In this document: one piece after another, positions 1 through 11,800 of the stretch
How positions within the stretch are numbered: the first letter of the stretch is position 1
Layout of the letters: each line of letters opens with the position of its first letter
Origin: Gymnorhina tibicen
Taxonomy: Eukaryota > Chordata > Aves > Passeriformes > Artamidae
Assembly: GCA_013399875.1 (NCBI GenBank)
Contig: VXAZ01009370.1
Location: forward strand, 2,281,288-2,345,287
Reading direction: 5' to 3'
DNA: 64,000 nucleotides
The notes under the pieces: generated by a model
Databases searched by the model: none
The model's input: the letters and a program-made list of their open reading frames with translations, nothing else
Told to the model about the DNA's origin: nothing
Position numbers and translations under genes: made by a program

Positions 1-230
1 GGGCTGCCGGGCGCGGTTCGCAGTTTGCGCAGCGCTCTGGGATCCCCGCGGGCTCCAAGCGGCCCCGTCCGTGGCTGGACGGGGGTACCGGAGGAGTCCC
101 CGCTCCGTTCGTGTGACACGGAGCAGTGCCTTGGAACACGTCGAGTCCTGGGGTGGTTCACATCCTGCCACCGCCGCGGCCTGAACTCGGGGACAGGGCC
201 CTGCTCTCCCGAGGAACATCATTGCTTTTA
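1..230 (+). promoter_or_regulatory. TECPR1: CpG-rich start of TECPR1: candidate promoter and non-coding exon 1
   Basis: The first ~200 bases are strongly GC-rich with many CpG dinucleotides, in sharp contrast to the AT-rich DNA that follows. This is the usual look of a vertebrate housekeeping promoter and first exon. It sits 2.4 kb upstream of the first TECPR1 coding exon, on the same strand, and that exon opens only two bases before its ATG, so the 5' UTR must come from an upstream exon. I could not pick a convincing splice donor or start site here, so the exon boundary is open. The island may continue to the left of the window and could be shared with a divergent neighbour (BRI3 in human), which I cannot see. 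Confidence 0.5.
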
Positions 231-2618
231 TTATAGGCAAGGAGTTGGGATATTTTTCTTGAATTCTGTAGCAATCAGCGTTTTGCCAGGCCACTGGAAA
301 TTTTAATTAACAGTATGTTATCTTCATTTAAGCATTTTAGTTCTATCTGAAATTACCTGGCTGAGCTGTGGGGTGAGGAATTATTCAGCAGATCTGATTT
401 TTTCTGGGCCCCTGAGAATACTTGACAAACTCTGCCTTCACTGAAAAGCACATAAGCCACCAGCACTGAGCATCCTTCAAAATTGGGCAATATCTGTCTT
501 CATCTTCTTCAGCACAGCCAGTGCAAAGGGGCCCAAAGTGAACTCTTAATAAAAGTTTATAATCCCAAATGCATTTGGGGTTTTCCCATGATTCCCCAAA
601 CACTGTCTCAAAAGTTTAGATGAACGAATATGTAGAAACTCTCACTTGTCTTGGCTGCCTTGAGTATTTCAAACCAGTTGTATTCGCCTGGGTTATTTTA
701 ATTGTCCCATCTATGTTTTTCTTAACTTCATAATCTTTGGAACCTTCATCACCTTTTCCCGAACTGCTCCAGGTACTTTTCTGCCTCCCTGGACTGTCAT
801 TCCAGGTACAGGTCTTCATTTATATCTTTGCCCATCTTTTAAGAGACCCAAGCATCACTTTTCTTTGTTACCTGGCTAGGTAGCTGTCGTCATTGCATTA
901 TCCATAACGCTTCCTTTACTCCAGACTCTCTGGCATTCTGGTGCATATGCCTCTAAGTGCATATTATTTTCTTCTGTTATAAACACTGCTTTGGAGAATT
1001 TTAAGTGCTAATACTGAAAGGGTTATTTTCACAGCCTTTGCTTTCCCAGTGATACACTCACTATAATTTCCACCTCATCTTCACTTTGTTCCATTCCATT
1101 TTTCCATGTTATGTCCTTCTGTGCTCCACTGTAGGAGGATATAAAGAAGGCAAAGGGATGATCCGAGAGCAGACAAACATGCATGCCTTCAGAGCCCCAC
1201 CAACAACGAAGGGAAAATGGTCAAAACCAGTGGATTCATCTTAGTTATGCTACAGCTAATAGGAGAATTTTGCTTGTGACCTTCCCCTGGTATCACTCAT
1301 TCTCTGCTGCTATGTGTTTTCTTATCATTGTTACCTGTTCTTCACCTGTTGGATCCGGGTTTTTAGGTACTTAGCAGCAGCACTTCTAGGAAACAAGATT
1401 CCTGATATATTCTCCCCGGGATCCCATGGGAATTTCTGTGCTGTCCTTTGACACTGACCCAGCTGTGTGAGATTCTCCACAGTTTCACCGCTGCCAGTCA
1501 CAGACACAGGCAAATCAGTGCCTGTGTACCACCACTTCTATCAGAAAGCAGGCAGCTCTCCTTAGGCTCTTGCATTGAAAGCACAGCTGCCATTTGACAA
1601 CAAAGAAGCACCGTTCCACACTGACTCCAAGCAAGAATTCCTCTTTCATTGTGTTGGATCTGAGTCCACTTTTGTACCTTTCCTCCCCCTGTTCCCCACT
1701 GCATAGTGAAAGGAGCTGAAGGCAGAGTTCAAAACACTCGTCAGCAGTTCTGACAATCAAACATACAGAACAACCAAAATTTGTCTGTTTTGATGGCACC
1801 CAGAAGGTCAAGTGACAGAAATACACTGGCCTTCCTTGACTTCTGGAAGGACTGATGTGCACCTGCCTCACCCTCTGAGAAGGGCAGGGCTGCAGTGCCC
1901 AGAAGAGGACAGGTTATTATGTGATAGAACTGGAATGGAACTCAACCAGGTCTCTGCTGCCAAGCCACGCTCTGTGTGTACTTAAATGCATCACACCTAC
2001 ATTTATGAAGATCAGATCCTAAAGTTGGATCTGATCCAAATGCTTTGAAAGAGGTTTCCTGGCAGGAGCAGGCAGTGTCCATGGATTAAAACCAGATGTG
2101 TGCTTTTGGAGAAGCTCCCTTTCACATCCTTGCCTTTGTCCCTGTGTAGGTGTGTTCTCAGCCTCCATGGAGAGGAGGCTGAGGAGGGATCAGGGGATAT
2201 CAGGGCTTTGTGGAGCTGAGGTGAGCAGGGTGTGTAGCACCACCAGCATTACCAGATCTTGAGAGTGGAGCTGCCTGCTGTGAAATGGTCTGTGCTGTCC
2301 TCCCAGTTCAGAACTGACGTCTGTCCCCAGCCTGCCAGAGCTGTCCTGTTTATTTCTGAGCTCTTGTAGGATTGACAGTAGTGGGCTGGTAGAAAGGTCT
2401 TTCAGATGGCTTTTCAGGGCCATCTGAGAGGTGTTGGCTGCACAGCTCTGACAAAGAGATCTGCTGCCAGCTTTGCACAGGCTCTTTTTAAAAAATCATT
2501 CCTTACATCTTTATTTAATTTGACTGATGATGGCTCAGAGCATGACTGATCTGCAGTAGGTTCAAGATCCATTTTTGTAGCCATCATTTCCATTAATAAC
2601 CTCATTTTTGCCTTTCAG
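231..2618 (+). other. TECPR1 intron 1 (no gene seen)
   Basis: AT-rich intronic sequence ends in a good acceptor (TTTTTGCCTTTCAG) just before 2619. Open frames on both strands are short and do not resemble known proteins. I see no RNA gene or recognisable mobile element. Confidence 0.5.
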
Positions 2619-2851
2619 ATATGGCCATGCCCAGTTCCCTTTTGTGGGCCGTTGACATTTTTGGGAGGGTTTACACTCTCTCTACTGTTGGCCAGTACTG
2701 GGAGCTCTGTAAGGACACACAGCTGGAATTCAAACGGGTCTCTGCTGTCAAACAGTGCTGCTGGGGAATAGCCTGTGACCATCAAGTGTACACCTACGTG
2801 TTCTCAGGAGATGTTCCTATCAGATACCAGGAGGAAACCTATGAGAACCAG
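2619..2851 (+). CDS. TECPR1: TECPR1 exon 2: first coding exon, N-terminal TECPR repeat
   Basis: Residues 1-77, ending phase 0 at a GT donor (2852). It starts with two close in-frame ATGs (2621 and 2627). The N-terminal propeller-like motifs are LLWAVDIFGRVYTLS and CCWGIACDHQVYTYV, each with the tryptophan-containing strand typical of tectonin repeats. Intron 2 (2852-4497) is AT-rich and holds no recognisable gene. Confidence 0.93.
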
Positions 2852-5800
2852 GTATGACAGCCACTGCCTGGGCTGACAGCACATCCTGCATCAGCTGTCT
2901 CCGTGTGTTTTTCTCACAGGAGGATTGAGCAGTTTTATTTGTATTCATTTTTTACCAGAAGTTTCTGAAGAGTACATATACGTGCCAAATACCAGGTTAT
3001 CTTTTAATATGTAAATCCCCAAATGAGTTATACTTCCCTGCTCCCAGCAAAAGCAATGCCAGTGTGAACTCCAGCCTGTTCTGTGTGAGCCATTTCAGGC
3101 TGCAGCATTCACCCTTTTCACTGGCTGGTTTCCATTCCTCCTTTCCGTGGTGACAAATACACAATCCCCTTAAGAAAATGTCCAGTGTAACTTCCAACAA
3201 GATACAAAGATACATTATCAAAAACATATTATTCTTAAGAAAATGCTATTTCTTAGTGTTAAAAAGACTTCTCTAATAAAGGCATAACTTTCCATTAAAG
3301 TACAATGTTTCCAACTTTTTTGCATAGAAGTGTTAAGATTATCCTTTCTATCTGATGTACTTCAAAAGAATGTCTTTAAAACAGTATTTTAAAGGAAATT
3401 TATCAAATTTGTTTTTAAGTTAACCAAAAGTTATTTGGGAGAGAAAATTGATGGATTTTCTTGAGCACATTTCTCTGATTTCTAATGGGCAATAGAATGA
3501 ATATAAATTGGGAAAAGACATTAACTTACCTGCATGGGAAAAAATACAACACATTAATTTTATACATTATTTAATATTGCTACAGCTTTTCAGCCATTTA
3601 AGAATGTTCCTTTTATTGTGTAAACATGTTCTTTAAAAATGCAAAATTTAAAACTTTCATTTTGTTTGTTCTAGGTAATGAAAAGCAGAAAACAAAATAC
3701 TAGCAAGCACAAAAAGAAATATTCTACAAGAGCTAACAACGACAAAATTAAACTGGAGTAGTTTGCAGATAGTGTGCAAGGCAATTTAGCCAGATTTCTA
3801 GTAACAGCAAATAATATTTTGTGTAAAAATTATAGACGGATTTTGAACCACTCGTTTTCCATGTGCCCTAAAACGTAAGACAGTATTACAGGACAGATCT
3901 TGCCAGTATCTCTATAGTGTGTAGGAGTGTGGGGGGAAAAAAATGACAGCTGTGTTGGTGAAAATCCTGGTGTTATTTGTTCTGTAACTGATTCAAGGCA
4001 GATTAGAGAAAAAATATAACATTAGATCCAGGGGAGATTTGCTGATACAGTTCTCTCAACACAGTTCCTGGCAGAGGCAGTGCTGTTTTCCTAGTGCAGA
4101 CAAGATGTGAATCATTTTCTCTGGGAGAAGATTAGAGATACCAAGGCCATCTATCCAGCACTACCCTAATGCTGCAGTGTCATGGTGCCATACATCACCA
4201 AAGGAAAATATGTATTCTGCTGTGCCTAGTAAAATACAGCATCAGATGTTCCTGTTTATGTGGCTGAAGCTGACTGGGTTGGGATAAGCTCTGCAGTCAG
4301 CCCTTCTTTGATACTCAAAAAAGCTTCCTCCAAAGGCTGTGTCAGGGAGGGCCTCACAGAGTGAACACTTTCTCATTCACCCCAGGAATTTACTCCTCTT
4401 CTACTGCAGAAAATAAGAAACATGTCATGATTCCCTGTAGATGTCCAATGAGATAATGTGATCTCAAACAAAACACTTCATTTATTATTTCTGGCAGCGC
4501 TGGAATCCAGTTGGTGGCTTTTGTGAGAAATTACTGCCCAGTGACCGCTGGCAGTGGAGTGATGTGAGCGGGCTAAAACACCAGCAGCTTGATAGTTTCA
4601 CACTGCCTTCACCACACTGGGAGTGGGAGTCTGACTGGTATGTGGATGAAAATATTGGAGGGGAACCAACAGAGAAAGGGGTAGGTGAACAATACCAAAA
4701 AGATCTATTCTGGGAATCCTTACTCTGTAAAATGAAAGGAACTTTTAGAGAAGTGTAAAACAGTCTATAAAATAAAGCTTGCCGTAGATACTTCTTTCTG
4801 GGAAATAACTCTAATACAGCAGAAGGAAGGATCTTGTTTGAAGGCTTTTGAAGTCTATAGGAGCTTCTATAGAAGCTTTTTTCTTTTGATCAGGCCACGA
4901 AATCCTGGCAACTGAATGCCATTGTTATTTAAGGTCTTTACTATGAAGAAAGTAAAATGTTTTACTGTGTCTTGTTTGTTTTGTGTATATCATCCCGAGG
5001 AATTTGGGCATGATTCATAAATCATTCATGGAATTAGCTGATCTGTTAATCAGGGCTCTAGAGACACACAGAGTGACTTGTGCTGTGAGTCTTGTGCAGA
5101 ATTTCTCTGAGTTATGATTTGAAGCTTTCCCTTGATCCTGTTTTTCATACAAGAAAACCTCTGTTTGCAGGGCTGGACTTACGCCATAGACTTCCCCAGC
5201 ACCTACACAAAGGATAAGAGATGGAATTCTTGTGTCAGACGCAGGAGATGGATCAGATACAGGAGATACAAATCACGGGACGTTTGGGCGAAGGTTCTGG
5301 ATCTCTTTTAAATATTAAATAAACTGATTGTCTGAAATAATCAATTATAAGGGCAGGGAAGTAAATTTTTATGACTTCTCTGTAGGCTGGACTTGGATTC
5401 CTTCACTTCCAACTTGCTATTCTTGTAAGCATAAATGGAAGGCTGGGATTTTTCATAGAAACCTGTGGTAATAAGGTGCCAAATCTCATGGTGAAGCAAT
5501 CAGAGATAGATGCTCAGCTCCTTTGCAAATTTCAGATCAACTTTTTAACTGCCTTTGGTTGTGTGACAGAGCACTCTCGTTCGAGGTGGCACCTGCCTTG
5601 TATCGTTCACCAGCTGTTCCTTTATCTGTGTGAACAACTGTTCTTTAATAATTGTTCCATTCTAAGAACTTTCAAAATTTGTAATTTGTGATCTTTCAGC
5701 TTTCCAATTCTGTATGGAGTGTTCTGGGAGTAAAAATTTCCTTTAGTTAGAGTGCCAAACACAGACTTCTCCATGCTGCCTTGGCAGCGTTCCCCCTCTC

Positions 5801-8800
5801 TGCATATGGAGGCCTTGAATGAGAGGGAGACTCTCCATGCTCAGACACTCTAGGAAGTGCTACACAACCAATCTGCAAGAAACAGGTTAGGCCACCAGCC
5901 AAGGCACCGGTTTGCAGTGTCTCCTCTCCTCACCCTTCCTTCCCTTTGCTCCAGATTGTGTCCCACGATGAACCAGACCAGCTGCCAGACCCTTTCAATG
6001 ACATCTCCGTCGGGGGCTGGGAGATCACGGACGAGCCTCTCGGCCGCCTCTCAGTGTGGGCAGTTTCTTTGCAAGGAAGGGTATGTGTGTATTCCCTAAG
6101 TTTTCCAATAAAAATTACTAGTGAAACGGAGTTAAATACTTGTAAAGCAAGGCAGGATTGTTATTGTCTTATGTTGGTAAGGAAATACACTGCTTGTGCA
6201 ACTGGCAGAGGATGAAAAGCTGCTTTGGGACTACATTATGTAACAACTTGTGTTGTAAATGGAAAGGCTTAGTACCTCTAGGGTTGTTTCATGGAAGCCT
6301 TTAACCTCTATGAACAGGTGAATCTTAAAAACTTGGGCTGAGTAGCATCTTGTATCTTGAAAAACGCCCAGAATGCTGACTGTGGTGCTGGTAACCAGGA
6401 GAAGCAGCTTTAAAACCTGACAAAGGTTCTGGTGAAGCATTGTGCTGTGCCTTTGGGGTGGAGAGACAGGGATGATTCAAGAGTTTACAAAATGGTTTTC
6501 TAAGACTTACTGATAAGAACGTGGTCACCTCCTGACCTGGCAATGTGGCATCCAGCTCTGAAATGTTTTCATTTTATTTTTCTTGAAAACTATACATCTT
6601 TCTCTGCTGGTGGTGGTGGTTTTAGGCCTCCCATGAGGTCTCCTCTTTTGCTCAGTGCTGTGAAGGTTTGATTCTTGCTTTTCTTCCTTCATCCTTACAG
6701 CATGTGTCTGATATTCCTTTGCCTCTAGATAGTTTCTAACTTACAGTCTCACAGGGCAGAATGTAATACTTTTAACAGATAGCCTGAGCTCCCAGTCACA
6801 TTTGGCACTGCCTGGAGAGGCAAGCAATCTTGGTTAAATTGTTTAAAACAAAATTCCCTACTCCTCATACTTTCTAGTAATACATGACAAGCACCCCAGT
6901 CTACAAGCTTACTTGACTGCCATTGTAAAATGCTTTCACTTCCCAAGTGAAAGTCCCCAGGGAAATAAAATATTTCTAAAAATGAAGATTTAGCACTCAG
7001 CAGTCATGCTGTGGGGCACTCCTGTGACTGCCACAGGATGCTTTCTATGTTTGACCTTCCTATTTTGACTGTGATCTGCAGAAAATTGCACAGTCCAAGA
7101 CTAGCAAATGGCTGGATGTCACCAAAGGCTGCACAGAGAATGGAATTTTTCCCCCATATTGTAGCAAGCTCTGCTCAGTGAAAGCGAGGTCAGGCTGTCA
7201 GCTAACAGTAACATTTTTGTGTTATGTATTTGTTCACCCTTGGTTTATATAACATGCCCTGGAATACATTGAAGTGGTTTAAATGTTGAAATATACACAG
7301 AACTTGTAGCAATAGTACCCAATCCAGATTCAGTTCTGTGATAAAAGCTGCTCTGTAGAACAGCCTCCTCCCTTAGTACATAAGGAAATAGCTTCAGCTG
7401 CATAATCGACATTAAAAAAAAGCACCTTTAAAGGTCAGAGTGCCATACACTACTTAAAAAAATCCTGTTGTTAAAGGAGAATTGTTCTTTCCAGTTTGTC
7501 TTTACTCTTGTCTCAATGGTTTCATTGTTGTAGTGATATTTTTTTCTTATTTCATTTGTTTTTGTTTTTTTAAACTTGTCTAGGTATGGTATAGAGAAAA
7601 TGTCTGCCATCACAATCCAGAAGGTTCCACGTGGTCCTTAGTCACCACTCCTGGTGAAGTTGTGCAGATCAGCTGTGGACCCTATGACCTCCTTTGGGCA
7701 ACTCTTTGGGAAGGGCAAGCTATTGTGAGAGAAGGAATCGATAGGAATAACCCTCAAGGTAAGGTTTGTTAAATTTGGCTGGAAACCCCTTTGATTTGTA
7801 TAGTGTTGCATATGAAACTAACCTACAATGCCTTCTGGGTTCTGTCTTTTGCAGGAATTTCCTGGAGTATTGTGGAGTCTCCAAGCTCTGAAAATGGGAT
7901 TATGCACGTCTCCGTGGGTGTTGATGTGGTGTGGTGTGTTACAAAGGATAGAAAAGTAAGAGGGTCATGCTCTGCTTCTGGTTTTTTTCTTCCCTTTCCC
8001 TGTCTGCTGCTCTCAAACAGGAGTACAACTTGCCCAGGAAGCATTGGTGATTTGGACTCTATCCCCACAGTTTGGGGAATTCTAATTCCCCTTGCTGTTA
8101 TGGGAATGCTCTGTGGTTTGTGATAGTTGAGTTTAATTTAAGGAAGACCTTCTGCTTTTCTTTTGGAAGGAATTTTCTAAACCCAAGTCAGACAGATTTG
8201 GCAGGTGGGTGGGGATGTTGGTGGGGTTGAATAAGGGGCCTCTTCTGAGGGATATTAAGCATCAAAATTGAAGTGACTCCTGTTTCCACAAGGACTGAAT
8301 TTTACATCAAAAGCAGCATGGGGAATATTCTCATCTACACTTATGATGCTATGTTTTTATCTTCTTACTGCAACTGTTCCCTCTTCATCAGCCTTTTAAT
8401 GTGGGGGTTTTGGTATTTAATTAGGTGAGGTATCTCTTACGTGGATGTGTGATTACTTTCTTACTGGAGTTTTAACTTAGAATGACAGAATGTCTTAAGT
8501 TGGAAGAGACCCATAAGGATCGTGGAGTCCAGCTCCCTGCTCCTCCACACTGAATTCAAAGCCAGGCCTGAACTCTGTGCATGTGCAGCAGTTGTGTTTG
8601 AGTTTCTCTGGTGCAGTGAGTCACTGCTCCTCAGCTGAGCCATGGTAACAGGCTGTGCCCAGCCTGCTCCATCTGCCACATAAACCCACTGGAATAAATG
8701 GAGATAAGCTGCTGTGCTTTCCTTCAGATCTGCCACAGGGCAGGCAGGTATCCTGATGTTATGGGATTCAACCAACAGCTTCTAAGGGAGCTGCTTGCTA

Positions 8801-11800
8801 CTACATAACTATAAGGCTGTGCTACGTACAGTTGTTCCAGGTACCCAGCCCACAGACACTTTGAGGTTGGTAAAGTCAGATCTAAGGGCAGACAATGTAA
8901 AGAGCTGTACTGCTAAAGACATCCCCCTGACAGTTCCCTCTGGCTGCCCTGCTTCTAGAGTTTGAATGTAAGAACACTATTTAGAAGCCCATTCAGAGGG
9001 ACCAAAAATAGCCTACATGTAGACATGTAATAGAAAGTATTTTTCCAACAGCAGAGAAACTAACTCTGTCACAGAAAGTCCTACAAAAAAGTCTCCTTGT
9101 GGGCTCTTCTGGCTGCAGGTGGATACACAATGTGGGTACTATTGGGAGAACTGTTTTATCTTTATCTGATAAAGAAAAAGAATCAAGGAAGTAATTGACT
9201 TCTTAAGACAATGTGGCAAGTCAGTATTAGAGATTAAGACTAATCCACTAAAGAAACTAAATTCCTGATAATGCAGAAGGAGAAAAATTTGGACTTTCTG
9301 TTGTTATTGTAGGTGTGGTTTAGAAGAGGGGTGAACTCACATAATCCTTGTGGGACAAGCTGGATTGAGATGGTTGGAGAAATGATGATGGTAACTGTAG
9401 GCTTAAACAACCAGGTAAGAGAGCTGGAGAGCAGCTGGGAGGGTATTTACACTCCCCTCTGTACAGGCACTGCTCACACGTGGTGAGGGCTGTCAGCAGT
9501 GCCAATGGGGCTGGCTGGACAAAGGGCCCTGGGCTTAAACTGCTGGGAGGGAAAGTGGCTGAATTCTGCAATTCTGCACCTGAAGGTGACAGTCAGCACA
9601 TGTCTTGTATGGCACAGGGAGGTGCAGACAGGTTGTACAGAATTTTGTTCTGCATCTACAGTGTCAGCATTAAGGAAGAACACAAAAGGAAAACGCTGTG
9701 TCCAGCAGTTTTCTGTGCTCAATTCTGCACCACTGCACCTTTTTTGTGTCTGATACCTACTGCATTCCAAGCCACTTCCTTCACCAAGCCCTTTCCCTCC
9801 CTAGGTCTGGGGAATCGGCTGCGATGACAGAGCGATTTATTTTCGTCAAGGTGTCACACCAAGTGAGCTCAGTGGGAAGACATGGAAGGCAATTGTGTCT
9901 GGCAGAGAGAGTGACAGATCTCAGACTGGGAGCTCAACAAGTCTGCTCAGGTACTTCATGAAATACCTGCTTAAGACTTTGTATAGCAAGAGTTTCAATG
10001 CTAGGATATATTTCTTTACATTCAAGTGGTACAGACAGGGAGGAGCAGGGAAGACTTTTCTAATCATTATGTATGCCAAAAGGCATTTGCATTTTTGCCA
10101 TTAAAATTAACAATAAGCAGCAGTTGTTGCACTCAGAGAAGAATCTGAAGGTCCCACACTGGAATTCACTGCATGCTTGCAGTAAAGCATGTTCCTCTGG
10201 GCTCACTACCTGGAACTAGTCTCTAATAAGAGAAAATGTTGTCTATGAAATACCATGAAGGAGTGTCAATTCCACTTAGGAATTATTCTTCCTGAGTGTC
10301 ACTGTACATTTCTTTTCCTAGGGAGATTAAATCAGTTACTCCCCCCTGCCTGCTGGCCTCTGGGCTGTGACACACATGGCAATGGATCTGGGAGTGCTGC
10401 AGAAGCTACTTGTTTGAGCCAGAGTGTGTGCTGAGAAGTTCCCTTTAGCAAAGACAAATCATAAAGTTAATTATGGGCTTTAAAAAATTCTATTCACTAT
10501 TTCATGTTCAGAAAATGCAATGTTGCTTCAGTGTTTTCCTGAGAGTTGTAGGCAGCCAACACCACCAATTGTTTGAAAAGATCAATGAATTTCCTTCCTA
10601 TATTTCAGATTTACTAGACCAGTTTGCCAGATTTCTGTTGGACTCTTTCCCCTGATGATAGAATTTGACCTTTAAAAGAGAAATCTGCTGTTTCTCTCCT
10701 ACAGTGAAACACTAAGTCAGTTTCTGTGTGTCTGTGATCTAAGGCCTGTGCTAATTTACAATGCTTTGGGTGATAATTAATTATCTATTTGTCCTTCAGT
10801 GCTGGCTGTTTCTTTACTGATGATATTCAGAACCAAACAAGCGCGGTCATTCAGGGTGATGCAGATCCTTCCTCTGATACAGAGCTGCCCGGCGTGCCCA
10901 CGAGCCCTGCCAGCACTGCCCTGCTGGGAGCTGCAGCCGCTGGGAACGGCCCAGCCGGCCAGGCTGAGCCATCTGCACAGCTGCCTGTGGATCCTCTGCA
11001 CTCTGAGCAAGGAGAAGCCACTGCTGCTTCAGCTACTACTGAGAAAGATAACCTTGAAATGAATAAATCTCCTGCAAACCCGAATCCTTCTGCAGAACTG
11101 CAGTGGATAAACATTGACTTGAAGGAGGCTCAGAAGCATCCAGTCCTCTCTGTCAGCAGCTTTGCAGACACATCCAGCCTCTCTTCCCTGGGCGTGTTCT
11201 CGGTGGGAGCTGAAGACCAGTACGGAGCCGATGAGCACCCGCTGTGGGCCTGGGTGTCTGGGGGAGGCTGTCTTGTAGACCTGCACAGCCCACTGAAGTG
11301 GTTCACTGCTCCATCAGGTACTGGCCAGTCACCACAGCACACCCCAGTTCCAGTCACAGTTCAATATGCTCTTTAAGGAAAATGTTGGTTTGTTTTTTCT
11401 GAGCAAAGCCATGGTGCATAACTTGTGCTAACCCACTTTCTCTTACTGCAGTTTGTTAATAGGTTCATGTCTGAGCATAGTGCTGCAGTATTTAGCTGTA
11501 GAGCACTTTGGGCTTGAGATAAATAAATGTAAAAGTGATATTTTCTCTTGAGTTCCTGTAACAATTTTGTAAAGTAATCTGCTGGATCTACGTCTCATTT
11601 TTAATTGTACTGAGACTGCAACTTTGGGCAAAACACGTATCACTGAACAGTAACAGGAAGCAGTGAAAATGGCTCTCTTGGGAGATGCAGATGCCAGCAA
11701 TAACTGCCTCGCTGCCATTCCTACTGAGATGGGTATAATAAACCATGAACTGTGGCATCCCAGTATTCAACAGTCTTAACTCGTGATGCAGTATATTATC

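Noticed and set aside
1..230. BRI3, the usual neighbour of TECPR1
   Set aside because: No BRI3 coding sequence is visible; if the synteny holds it lies to the left of the window.
9474..9827. Overlapping open frames of 84-115 codons on both strands
   Set aside because: They lie mostly in TECPR1 intron 8, do not match any known protein and break the established splicing.
11318..11376. Extension of the TECPR1 exon 10 frame to a stop at 11376
   Set aside because: The GT donor at 11318 and the exon 11 acceptor restore the family sequence; the extension is intron that happens to stay open.
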